A stretch of DNA of 48,920 bases from Candidatus Zhuqueibacterota bacterium (GTDB taxonomy: Bacteria > Zhuqueibacterota > Zhuqueibacteria > Oceanimicrobiales > Oceanimicrobiaceae). Below are positions 1 to 7,707 of this stretch, one piece after another. A program made the translations under genes and the position numbers. The notes under the pieces were generated by a model. That model saw nothing but the letters and a program-made list of their open reading frames with translations. It searched no databases and was not told the DNA's origin. Positions within the stretch are counted from its first letter, which is position 1. Each line of letters opens with the position of its first letter. The DNA is taken from contig JAJDAG010000121.1 in NCBI GenBank assembly GCA_029262005.1, forward strand, positions 1 through 48,920, written 5' to 3'.

Positions 1-1
1 G

Positions 2-703
2 CACATTTTCGATAAATTTACCCAGGCGGACGCGTCAACCACCAGAAAATTCGGCGGCACAGGTCTCGGGTTGGCCATCTCCACACAGCTTGCAGAGTTA
101 ATGGGTGGAACCCTGGAAGCAGAAAGCAGAGTCGGTGAAGGGGCAACGTTCACGCTCTGTCTCACCCTGCCACTGGATCGCCAACAACCTGAACCGAAAC
201 CGAGCACGGAAGTGCAGGAACAACCGCAAGTCACACAGATATTTACAGAAACAAAGCTGCTAATTGTTGAGGACAACCCAACCAATCAAAAAGTAGCAGG
301 TAAGATGCTCAAGAAACTCGGTTGTACCATCGATACCGCCAATCACGGCAAGGAAGCAGTGGAAAAAGTAAAGATTAGGGATTATGATTTGGTTTTTATG
401 GATTGCCAAATGCCGGTCATGGATGGATTCGAAGCCACGGCTGCTATTCGGGAGTGGGAGAAAGAGATGCAAGAATCAGAAACGAACGAACGTTATGCAA
501 ATTTGAAATTTAGGATTCCCATCATCGCCATGACAGCCAATGCGATGAAAGGAGACAGAGAAAAATGCATTGTCGCTGGCATGGATGATTATGTTTCAAA
601 GCCGGTGAATGCAAAAAAACTGAGAGAGGTTCTAAGTAAGTGGATTAGGCATTCCCCGGGGGATGCGGTGAGCGTAACCGACGTTGTCAACAATAAGGCA
701 TAA
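2..703 (+). CDS. Hybrid sensor histidine kinase, C-terminal part (5' end off window)
   Basis: The open frame runs in from the left edge, so only the C-terminus is seen. It begins inside a HATPase_c domain: the G2 box (GGTGLGLAI, about residues 18-26 of the visible part) is intact. After a short linker comes a complete receiver domain. It has the acidic pair (VEDN), the phospho-acceptor Asp in MDCQMPVMDG, the conserved Thr in AMTANA and the Lys in SKPVN. Such hybrid kinases autophosphorylate on His and pass the phosphate to their own receiver. The input domain and the phospho-accepting His lie outside the window, so the signal cannot be judged. The TTG inside the G2 box at 71 is not a real start. 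Family call is firm; function is unknown. Confidence 0.93.
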   Translation, partial: HIFDKFTQADASTTRKFGGTGLGLAISTQLAELMGGTLEAESRVGEGATFTLCLTLPLDRQQPEPKPSTEVQEQPQVTQIFTETKLLIVEDNPTNQKVAGKMLKKLGCTIDTANHGKEAVEKVKIRDYDLVFMDCQMPVMDGFEATAAIREWEKEMQESETNERYANLKFRIPIIAMTANAMKGDREKCIVAGMDDYVSKPVNAKKLREVLSKWIRHSPGDAVSVTDVVNNKA

Positions 704-769
704 GTCTGCAAATAACCACCATCGCCTGCATCAAAACAATTCCCATTCAATTTCAGGACTAATAAATCC

Positions 770-798
770 TTGCATATTATGCACGGGTGTTGTATACT
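770..798 (+). promoter_or_regulatory. Sigma-70-type promoter of the Rrf2 gene
   Basis: TTGCAT (770-775) and TATACT (793-798) are separated by exactly 17 bases, about 83 bases before the Rrf2 start codon. The -10 box matches 5 of 6 consensus bases; the -35 box is weak. The -35 box overlaps the palindrome at 771-783, which is where a repressor would act. Confidence 0.5.
771..783. promoter_or_regulatory. Perfect palindrome TGCATA-T-TATGCA, candidate autoregulatory operator
   Basis: Two 6-base arms around a single central T form a perfect inverted repeat overlapping the -35 region of the Rrf2 promoter. Rrf2-family regulators such as IscR and NsrR commonly bind short palindromes in their own promoters. 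Binding by the neighbouring protein is inferred from position only. Confidence 0.45.
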
Positions 799-880
799 TT
801 TTTAACAACAAACTTGTTCAGACTGTTAGATTCAAAAACGACTGCTCTGCATTAACATTTACTATTTACTGAGAAAAGCC

Positions 881-1327
881 ATGTCCGTTATTTTTAGTCG
901 TGCTTGTGAATACGCCATTCGTGGACTTGTAGAAATGGCAAGAGACAAGAAAAGCACTAGTTGGACTGTTCAGGAAGTCGCAAAACGGGCCGATGTGCCT
1001 GCCCCATTCCTGGCCAAAACATTTCAATCGCTGGTAAAAGGTGGCGTTTTGAACTCCATGAAAGGCAGGCAAGGCGGTTTTTCCTTTGCAAGTTCCGCAG
1101 AAGAGCTGTACTTAATTTCAATCGTCGAGATATTGGACGGTTCCCGACTTACGCATGACTGTGCCATTGGATTGCCCGAGTGTCACGATGACAGTCCATG
1201 TCCTTTCCACGTTCACTGGCGCAAGCTACGGATCCCTCTTGTCGAGGCGCTACAAAAAGAAACCGTCGCCCAACTGGCAAGAGAAAAGACAAAAACACCA
1301 TACTTCGACGGCTCAAGGCTAACCTAG
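881..1327 (+). CDS. Rrf2 family transcriptional regulator with Fe-S cysteine triad
   Basis: 148 residues, the usual Rrf2 length. The N-terminal winged helix (about residues 1-75) has the family pattern: CEYAIRGLVEMA, then VAKRADVPAPFLAKTFQSL, then the wing GGVLNSMKGRQGGF. Three cysteines, C94, C101 and C107 (C-x6-C-x5-C), followed by H110 and H112, sit where IscR/NsrR/RirA hold a [2Fe-2S] or [4Fe-4S] cluster. The spacing is close to, but not identical with, IscR (C-x5-C-x5-C). It is likely a redox, NO or iron-sensing regulator. No isc/suf or nitrosative-stress operon is nearby, so its targets are unknown apart from possible autoregulation. Its stop codon overlaps the convergent dusB stop by four bases. 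Confidence 0.88.
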   Translation: MSVIFSRACEYAIRGLVEMARDKKSTSWTVQEVAKRADVPAPFLAKTFQSLVKGGVLNSMKGRQGGFSFASSAEELYLISIVEILDGSRLTHDCAIGLPECHDDSPCPFHVHWRKLRIPLVEALQKETVAQLAREKTKTPYFDGSRLT

Positions 1328-2502
1328 CCACCTGAGACCAACTCTTCGGCAGCCGCATCTGGTGGCGTATCATCTTGCAAATCATCAAGATAGCCTTCTG
1401 GTAAGGCCACTTTCTGAGTACGACGCCGCTTGCCTCGCGCCGTTCGCAAATGGCTCAGTGGAAAGGGCTCATCACGTTCGATATTTAAAAGAATCTGCTG
1501 CAAATCTGCAAGCGTCGAAATCCGTACCAATTTCTCATGCAAACATTTGCTGCCACGATACCCCTTCACGTACCAACCACAGTGTTTTCGAAATGAAATC
1601 ATTGCGTAAGATTCACCAAACCAATCACAAAGCATGCTCGCATGTTTGAGCATCAAATCAGCAGTCTCACCAAAATTGGGTGGGCATTGCTGTTCGCGGC
1701 CGTCAAAAACATCGGCCAGATCGCGGAACAGCCACGGGCGTCCAAGGCAGCCTCTGCCAACAACCACACCGTCACAACCTGTTTCGCGCATCATACGCAA
1801 AGCATCGCGCGCTTCCCAAATATCGCCATTTCCTAAAACGGCAATTGAAACTGCTGCTTTGAGTTTGGTAATATATTCCCAATTGGCCTCGCCGTTATAA
1901 AGTTGAGCCGCTGTTCGGGCATGCAGTGCCACAGCCTTGCACCCCTCCTCTTCCGCAATCCTGCCGGCCGTCAAATAAGTCAAAAGCGTATCGTTGATGC
2001 CAACGCGAAATTTAATGCTCACCGGAATATTGCCCGCGTTCTGCACAGCAGCACGCACAATTTTGCGCAGCAGATTAGGCTTCACCGGAATGGCCGCGCC
2101 ACCCCCATTCACCGTGATCTTGCGCATCGGGCATCCAAAATTCATATCAATGTGGTCTACCTTGTCCTCAGCAACCAGGCTTTTGACTGCCTCGCCCACG
2201 TAATAGGCATCGGTTCCGTATATTTGCAGGCTGCGAGGATACTCGCCCGGCGCGAAAGCTGCTATCCTGGCCGTTCGCAAATGGTCAGTTGCAAGCAGCC
2301 GTGCAGTCACCATTTCACTGACGTACAGTCCGGCCCCAAAATCCCGGCAAAGCTGGCGAAAAGGTGAGTTTGTAATGCCTGCCATCGGAGCCAAAACAAC
2401 CGGCGGCCAGACTCGCAACTTGCCAATAAACAGCGGTCTGAACTCATCTGCCTGGGCTAATGGCACCGTTTGATTAACAGGGCTAACGTAAGGAGAACTC
2501 AT
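1324..2502 (-). CDS. dusB: tRNA-dihydrouridine synthase, DusB-like
   Basis: FMN-dependent enzyme reducing specific uridines in the tRNA D-loop to dihydrouridine. The TIM barrel starts at about residue 30 with VLAPMAGITNSPFR. The catalytic cysteine is C124 in MNFGCPMRKI. LHARTAAQLYNG, GNGDIW and the phosphate-binding GVVVGRGCLGRPWLF follow in family order. At 392 residues it is longer than E. coli DusB (about 320). The extra sequence is a basic C-terminal tail (RGKRRRTQK) and an acidic end. It lies 15 bases downstream of surE on the same strand, so the two may be cotranscribed. The subfamily (DusB rather than A or C) is by overall motif resemblance. Confidence 0.9.
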   Translation of the reverse strand: MSSPYVSPVNQTVPLAQADEFRPLFIGKLRVWPPVVLAPMAGITNSPFRQLCRDFGAGLYVSEMVTARLLATDHLRTARIAAFAPGEYPRSLQIYGTDAYYVGEAVKSLVAEDKVDHIDMNFGCPMRKITVNGGGAAIPVKPNLLRKIVRAAVQNAGNIPVSIKFRVGINDTLLTYLTAGRIAEEEGCKAVALHARTAAQLYNGEANWEYITKLKAAVSIAVLGNGDIWEARDALRMMRETGCDGVVVGRGCLGRPWLFRDLADVFDGREQQCPPNFGETADLMLKHASMLCDWFGESYAMISFRKHCGWYVKGYRGSKCLHEKLVRISTLADLQQILLNIERDEPFPLSHLRTARGKRRRTQKVALPEGYLDDLQDDTPPDAAAEELVSGG

Positions 2503-2517
2503 TTTGTAAGTGAATAA

Positions 2518-3324
2518 TTATTCGTTATTGTTTAATAAAGTTTCAAGCTCGGCTAAATCAACCCTTGTGCTTAAGTCCAGACTTAATGGCGTTACAGAAA
2601 CAACCTTATCAACAACAAAAGCATAAATATCCGACTCTGGTTCCAGGGTTTGATGGTCCACCTTAATCAGCAGTCGCGCATCGCCGATTTTGCTATCCAG
2701 CCCTGGATTATCGACCACACTTTTGTAGTATGGCTGGCGTGATAGGCGAGTGAGTCGCCACGGAGTTTCTGCTGTTGCAGATGCCGGTACATCAAGCTTC
2801 AAAACATCCACATCAAACGGCATTTTTCTGTTTAGAAGCATGCTTGCAAAAAACCGAACATGATGTTCTGAAGCATGCCAGTCCATCTCGCCGTATTTAA
2901 AATGATATTGAAAATCCGACTGCAAGGAGGCGGCAATGGCAGGTGTTCCGCGCACAGTTCCCTGCAACGCTGCACCGACGGTTCCCGAATGGGTTATATG
3001 CACGCCCAGATTTTCACCGTAGTTGATTCCCGAAACAATGAGGGCCGGCGGTTTCTCTGCAAAAAGAATATCCATTCCATGTTTGACAGCCATTGCGGGC
3101 GACGCATCAATATGCCAGGCGGCCACCGGAGTGCCATCGATTTCATATTCGATGGGACTGAGAATCTCGTCGCGTCCGCCACGCAGGCAGCGGCCCATGC
3201 TGGTGCCCTGCCTAGTTGGAGCCACAACCGTTACCTCGCCAAGCGGCATCACTGCTCTGGCCGCGGCCTTCAGGCCGGGAGAATAAATGCCATCATCGTT
3301 GGTTACAAAAATCTTTGGCTTCAT
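2518..3324 (-). CDS. surE: 5'/3'-nucleotidase SurE
   Basis: 268 residues, typical of SurE. The N-terminal metal site is clear: the Asp pair in VTNDDGIYSPG (D10, D11), the Ser in PTRQGTSMGR and the Asn in SGINYGENLG. SurE dephosphorylates nucleoside 5'/3'-monophosphates and is linked to stationary-phase survival and pcm/nlpD in other bacteria. Neither of those genes is adjacent here. It is followed closely by dusB (15 bases) and preceded, after 93 bases, by a serine hydrolase on the same strand. Confidence 0.95.
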   Translation of the reverse strand: MKPKIFVTNDDGIYSPGLKAAARAVMPLGEVTVVAPTRQGTSMGRCLRGGRDEILSPIEYEIDGTPVAAWHIDASPAMAVKHGMDILFAEKPPALIVSGINYGENLGVHITHSGTVGAALQGTVRGTPAIAASLQSDFQYHFKYGEMDWHASEHHVRFFASMLLNRKMPFDVDVLKLDVPASATAETPWRLTRLSRQPYYKSVVDNPGLDSKIGDARLLIKVDHQTLEPESDIYAFVVDKVVSVTPLSLDLSTRVDLAELETLLNNNE

Positions 3325-3417
3325 TTTGAACCAAATTTATTAGGGTCCATTCATCTTTTGGAAACAAATCAGCCGGAAGCGAAAAATCTCTCCAAGGTCG
3401 AATCGGCACACATTCGG

Positions 3418-4830
3418 TTATTGAGTGCTTTTTGTTGCCGGTGTGGACATTGGGCTGTGCAAAAGCGCTTCTTCTGCCAACGCCTTTTCACCGTTCTTAA
3501 AATAGGCATCTGCCAGGCGCTCGTAGGTTGCGGCTGACTTCGGGAAAAGATAGTTATTTAGTTGCAAAATACCAATTGCTTCTTCTCTCTCATTTCTTTC
3601 AAGGTGCTCGCTTGCAATGGCGTTTAGCATGCTCTCGCTTGCTTCGCCACGGAGACGGATGTCTTCATACAATTTCACCCCGGCAGCAAACCCGTTTTGT
3701 GCGGTAAACTTCGCCAACTCCTGATTAAAATCCTTGTCAAGAAACTGCTCAACAATGCGATGTAAACTACCCAGACCAATGTTTTGCCGCGGATAGCTAC
3801 TCATATTTGAAATAGCGACAAAACCGGCTTTCTTTTCCGGGTAATAGTAAAACGTGCTGGTTACGCCGTAAAGAAAACCGTTATGATAAACATACTTCAG
3901 CAGATCATTCTCGTAATGCAATCGAAACCCGAGGCTGTAGCAATCACGCACTGCTTTGCCGGAGCCTAATTTACGCTTTCTAATTGTCACAGCGTGCGAC
4001 TCAATAAATTCCAAAAAATGCGGCGTCATGTGATATTGTAGAAACCTTGCTAACCCGCGAGTCGTTGTTTGAGCAAATGCAGCAGGTTGCCAAATCCCAA
4101 AGTCTATTGGCTTATGCGGTAGCAAGCGCCGGCCTTTGCGAACGTAATTATCAGCAAATAAGCCACTGCCAGCCTTTTTCTCCAAATTATAAAAAAAGAG
4201 ATTTTCGTGTGTAATTGAGTGATAGTAGTTGGCAGCAATCTGGTTAAACTCCTGCCCGGTCACTTTTTCAATCACCGCGCCCGCGACCGCATAGTTGAAA
4301 TTTGCATATCGATGAATTTTCAAGTTGAACTTAACCGGCAGGTAATCCAGGATTTGTTTATAGCTGGAGTTCCTCAGGTAGTTCTCGTTCTCTTTTTCCC
4401 GTAAGAATCCACTGGTGTGATTCAGCAAATCCAGAACTGTCACATCTTTCGGGAAACCTGCGATTAGCTTATGCACTGAATCGCCGAGAGACAGATAATT
4501 CTGATGCACCAAATCGACCAAAGTCATGCCGGTAATGGACTTTGTCAATGAAGCTATTGTGTAAAAATGCTCCGGAGTTGTCTTCTGCTTTCCCCGTAAG
4601 GTCGCATAGCCTGTTGCATGAACGATACTTTCCTTGTTTTCACTAAAGAAAGCAAAGCTCAATGAAGCGAGGCGATGGCGTTTCTGAAAACTGTTCAATT
4701 CGCTGATTAACTGATGTTTAGCCGTCCCCACCTCACGCCGGGATTGGGCAAAAGTCTGTGAAGAAACACAACTCCAAAAAATTAATAGCAAAAGAATTTG
4801 GGAAAGTGCGTATCGGTGAAACCAAAGCAT
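3418..4830 (-). CDS. Secreted beta-lactamase-fold serine hydrolase with C-terminal helical repeats
   Basis: I chose the ATG at 4830. It gives a 470-residue protein with an uncleaved-looking or SPI signal (residues 1-29, ending TFAQ). The class C/D-Ala-D-Ala-carboxypeptidase fold is shown by S94-L-T-K97, by Y175-A-N177 followed by NYAVAGAVIEKVTG, and by a late HNG motif. This family includes penicillin-binding peptidases, esterases and AmpC-type enzymes; the substrate cannot be told from sequence. The last about 100 residues (from ASESMLNAIASEHLERNEREEAIGIL) look like tetratricopeptide-type helices, a common add-on in this group. An upstream in-frame TTG (4845) is a possible alternative start. 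Confidence 0.85.
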   Translation of the reverse strand: MLWFHRYALSQILLLLIFWSCVSSQTFAQSRREVGTAKHQLISELNSFQKRHRLASLSFAFFSENKESIVHATGYATLRGKQKTTPEHFYTIASLTKSITGMTLVDLVHQNYLSLGDSVHKLIAGFPKDVTVLDLLNHTSGFLREKENENYLRNSSYKQILDYLPVKFNLKIHRYANFNYAVAGAVIEKVTGQEFNQIAANYYHSITHENLFFYNLEKKAGSGLFADNYVRKGRRLLPHKPIDFGIWQPAAFAQTTTRGLARFLQYHMTPHFLEFIESHAVTIRKRKLGSGKAVRDCYSLGFRLHYENDLLKYVYHNGFLYGVTSTFYYYPEKKAGFVAISNMSSYPRQNIGLGSLHRIVEQFLDKDFNQELAKFTAQNGFAAGVKLYEDIRLRGEASESMLNAIASEHLERNEREEAIGILQLNNYLFPKSAATYERLADAYFKNGEKALAEEALLHSPMSTPATKSTQ

Positions 4831-5223
4831 GATGAAAAAACTCAATCAATATATTAGCCGGACCTAACAATTCTAATAAAAAAATCGGTCTTGCGCGTGT
4901 TAATCTTTATCAGAGTGGCCAATGTAAAAATATCAAATAAAGATGCAAGGGAAACTTGTTCTCTCAACACAAGTCCGCCTGGAGCGGCGGTCATCATAGC
5001 ATTTGTTACACCAGGTTTTTTTGCTGATAAAGGGAAACCGAGAGCATAGAACCGAACATCCCCTTCTTTTTGCCACTTACATTTCCCTTGTACCTCTCTA
5101 CTTTTTTTTGTATGGTGACTTTTATTTCAAATACTCAAAAGTCGTGGCGGCAAATGCCGATACCTAGATCGGTTCAGCTATAATTCGAAAAATCATTTTC
5201 ACGCAATGGCCAGGCCTTGAGGT

Positions 5224-5234
5224 AGTATAATACT
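5224..5234 (+). promoter_or_regulatory. Consensus -10 (TATAAT at 5226-5231) for the transglycosylase
   Basis: TATAAT lies inside an 11-base palindrome, AGTAT-A-ATACT, about 65 bases before the start codon. No good -35 box is present at 16-18 bases (gcaatg region), so either an activator is needed or the match is partly chance. Confidence 0.35.
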
Positions 5235-5235
5235 G

Positions 5236-5255
5236 GAATGGTAATTGAACCATTC
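5236..5255 (+). promoter_or_regulatory. Hairpin GAATGGT-N6-ACCATTC at the predicted transcript start
   Basis: Perfect 7-base arms with a 6-base loop (AATTGA). If the TATAAT just upstream is used, this hairpin is at the very 5' end of the mRNA, where it could stabilise the transcript. As DNA it could instead be an operator. Confidence 0.4.
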
Positions 5256-5296
5256 TTGTTGTAAAAGAACAGGCTGTACATTTTCAGGAATTTAAA

Positions 5297-7483
5297 ATGA
5301 CAAACCGCACACACCTCTCGCAGATAAGAATATTCCTCAGCGCTTTTCTCGTTTGCACGCTTTCGATCGCTAATTCGCAAACTCGATACGAACCGGACAA
5401 AATCTTTCCCACGCCGGAAGTGCTGAAACCAAATGTTGAATTTTGGAAAAATGTTTACGCCAAGTACTCCGAACGAGATGTCATCATTCATGATGCCAGG
5501 GATTTACAAATCGTTTACGAAGTCGTGCATTTGGATTCTCTGTTCCGGGGCGTAAAAGTGAGTTCGCGCATCGAGTCGAAAAAAATAGAGCAAATTAAAA
5601 AAACATATATAAGCGCTCTGCTCAGGCTGGCGAAGAAAGGCAAAACAGACATTGATAAATTGTATGGCAAGGAACGCTATGTTGCAAAACTCTTTGGGCC
5701 AAATGTCACAGCCAAAGAGTTGCGGGCGGCTGCAAAACGGCTTAGAGGGCAAAGCGGATTAAGAGAACGATTCCGAAAAGGGCTGATTCGCTCAGGGCTT
5801 TATCTGGCTGAAATGAAACGTATCTTCCGGGAACAGGGCCTGCCTTTGGAACTCCTCGCTCTGCCGCATGTTGAGTCGTCCTATAATTATATGGCCTACT
5901 CAAAACTCGGTGCTGCAGGTTTGTGGCAGTTTACCCGTTCAACAGGCCGGCAGTATATGAAAGTCGGTTACAACATCGACGAACGCCTGGATCCGATCAC
6001 CGCTACTCGATCAGCCGCAAAATTACTGCAAAAAAATTACCGCACACTCGCGACCTGGCCTTTGGCGATTACGGCCTATAACCATGGGCGAAACGGCATG
6101 CGACGCGCCAAGAAAAAATTTGGTACAGATATTGGGAATATAGTGAGACATTATCGCAGCCGCAGCTTTGGCTTTGCATCACGAAACTTCTACTCCGAAT
6201 TTCTGGCTGCTCTGCATGTTTCCTCGCACTACCGTCAGTATTTTGGTGAACTAACATTGTTGCGGCCACAAAAACATGTTGAATTCAAACTACCCCACTA
6301 CATCACAGTAAAAACGCTCTCTGCTAAGACAGGTATCTCAGTAGAGGAATTGGCACTTTTCAACCCGGCCCTGCGCAGGCCTGTCCTGACATCAAAACGG
6401 CGCATTCCAAAAAATTTCGTAATCAGGATACCCGTGCAGAGCGCTCCAGACATGGAAGCTTTATATGCCGAAATATCACCAAAATTCAAATTTAACGAAC
6501 AAGTCCAGGCAGCCTGGCACAAAGTCCGATCTGGAGAAAGCCTGGGGAAGATTGCACGTCGCTACCGGGTTCGCCTGAAAGATCTTATGGCTGCCAATAA
6601 CATACGCAATGCGCACAGAATCTACGTTGGCCAAAATCTGCAAATTCCAGGCAAGACCTCACAGGCTGTGACAACAAAACGACCAGCCACCCCAAAACCA
6701 TCGGAGACAAGGCTGGCTGATGCAACTGATGTGGCCGCAAAAAAATCCTTGAGCCGGTCAGTCCAATTGGAAACACCGGCAAGTAAGCAGCCGCAAGCCG
6801 ACATTTCACCCAACTCAGATGTGACATATATTCAGCCAAAATCGCGATTTAGTACGACCGGAAGTGCACCCACGACACCGCCGATGCAGTTGAAAAAGGA
6901 AGGTGCAATGCTGGCACAATACGCATCGGTTGAAGATATTATGGAAATGGCTTTACCCGATTTCCACGTGGAACTGACAGCCAATATGGAAATGCGAGTG
7001 GTTCGAAATGCCAAAGTCGAAGCATTGCACGAAACTTTTCGTGATCTCGAAATGCCGGAAAATGGCCAGATAATTGTTGAACCAGACGAAACCCTCGGGC
7101 ATTTTGCCGAATGGCTAAAGGTACCGACACACAAGTTGCGTCGTATCAACCAAATGGCCTATGGCACCCCCATAAAAATGGGCCAGCCGCTCTGGTTGAC
7201 TTTTGAAAACGTAACCCCTGAAGAATTTCACCGCAGCCGCGTAGAATATCATCAAGGTATTGAAGAAGATTTCTACCGCAACTTTAGAATTCAAGGTGAA
7301 TCTGCTTATAAGGTTCGGCGTGGTGATAACGTCTGGATCATCTGCAACCGCCGTTTCGAAATGCCATCATGGCTTTTGAAAAAATATAACCCCGATAAAA
7401 ACTTGACAAATCTTCGCGCAGGTCAAGAGCTTTCGGTACCCATTGTTGAGGCCAAATACCCTCAAGATGTCATCAGCAATTAA
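5297..7483 (+). CDS. MltD-like membrane-associated lytic transglycosylase with multiple LysM domains
   Basis: 728 residues with an N-terminal signal peptide (about 1-27, ending IANSQ). The SLT/goose-lysozyme-like catalytic domain spans about 175-290. The catalytic Glu is E193 in LPHVESSYN, followed by SKLGAAGLWQFTRSTGR and AITAYNHG, all classic for the MltD group. A clear LysM lies at 407-451 (KVRSGESLGKIARRY ... VGQNLQIP). A second is at about 672-717 (KVRRGDNVWIICNRRF). Two weaker LysM-like segments lie at about 334-378 and 590-637. The Pro/Thr/Ser-rich stretch 452-560 is a linker. The enzyme cleaves peptidoglycan glycan strands to 1,6-anhydro products in the periplasm. It is monocistronic: its own promoter region precedes it and an intrinsic terminator follows. 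Confidence 0.92.
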   Translation: MTNRTHLSQIRIFLSAFLVCTLSIANSQTRYEPDKIFPTPEVLKPNVEFWKNVYAKYSERDVIIHDARDLQIVYEVVHLDSLFRGVKVSSRIESKKIEQIKKTYISALLRLAKKGKTDIDKLYGKERYVAKLFGPNVTAKELRAAAKRLRGQSGLRERFRKGLIRSGLYLAEMKRIFREQGLPLELLALPHVESSYNYMAYSKLGAAGLWQFTRSTGRQYMKVGYNIDERLDPITATRSAAKLLQKNYRTLATWPLAITAYNHGRNGMRRAKKKFGTDIGNIVRHYRSRSFGFASRNFYSEFLAALHVSSHYRQYFGELTLLRPQKHVEFKLPHYITVKTLSAKTGISVEELALFNPALRRPVLTSKRRIPKNFVIRIPVQSAPDMEALYAEISPKFKFNEQVQAAWHKVRSGESLGKIARRYRVRLKDLMAANNIRNAHRIYVGQNLQIPGKTSQAVTTKRPATPKPSETRLADATDVAAKKSLSRSVQLETPASKQPQADISPNSDVTYIQPKSRFSTTGSAPTTPPMQLKKEGAMLAQYASVEDIMEMALPDFHVELTANMEMRVVRNAKVEALHETFRDLEMPENGQIIVEPDETLGHFAEWLKVPTHKLRRINQMAYGTPIKMGQPLWLTFENVTPEEFHRSRVEYHQGIEEDFYRNFRIQGESAYKVRRGDNVWIICNRRFEMPSWLLKKYNPDKNLTNLRAGQELSVPIVEAKYPQDVISN

Positions 7484-7515
7484 AGCTCCTAGACAATTTC
7501 AAATAAGATAAACTG

Positions 7516-7548
7516 AATGCGCATCGCGAGGTGCGCATTTTCTTTTTG
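7516..7548 (+). terminator. Rho-independent terminator after the transglycosylase gene
   Basis: AATGCGCA (7516-7523) and TGCGCATT (7532-7539) pair perfectly over an 8-base loop and are followed by a T-rich run. It lies 33 bases after the stop codon. Confidence 0.85.
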
Positions 7549-7707
7549 CATTTGATTGTGCGATTGACTTCTTTGATTGTCAGCATCCTTGCAAAAGGAA
7601 CGCACTAAGAATCACGGTTTTACTTTGCAGCATTAGCCCAAAAAAAGACAATAGAAAAGCAGCAACACCATTTTAACAATACCAGCTTTGCAGGAAGGAT
7701 TCATCGT

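Larger units (their letters stand above)
4846..5296. other. Divergent intergenic region, 451 bases
   Basis: It separates the minus-strand serine hydrolase from the plus-strand lytic transglycosylase. Its right end carries a perfect TATAAT and a hairpin (separate entries). A short hairpin CCGC-CTGGA-GCGG lies near 4978-4990. No coding sequence is convincing: the frames are short and have no family features. I compared it mentally with riboswitch consensus cores and saw no match. Confidence 0.5.

Noticed and set aside
4960-5100. Possible riboswitch in the leader of the transglycosylase gene
   Set aside because: Some GAAA and GGCGG words recall cyclic-di-GMP aptamers, but the conserved core and stems cannot be drawn.
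5174-5491. Minus-strand open frame of 105 codons across the start of the transglycosylase gene
   Set aside because: It overlaps the well-supported signal peptide of the plus-strand gene and has no protein-family features.
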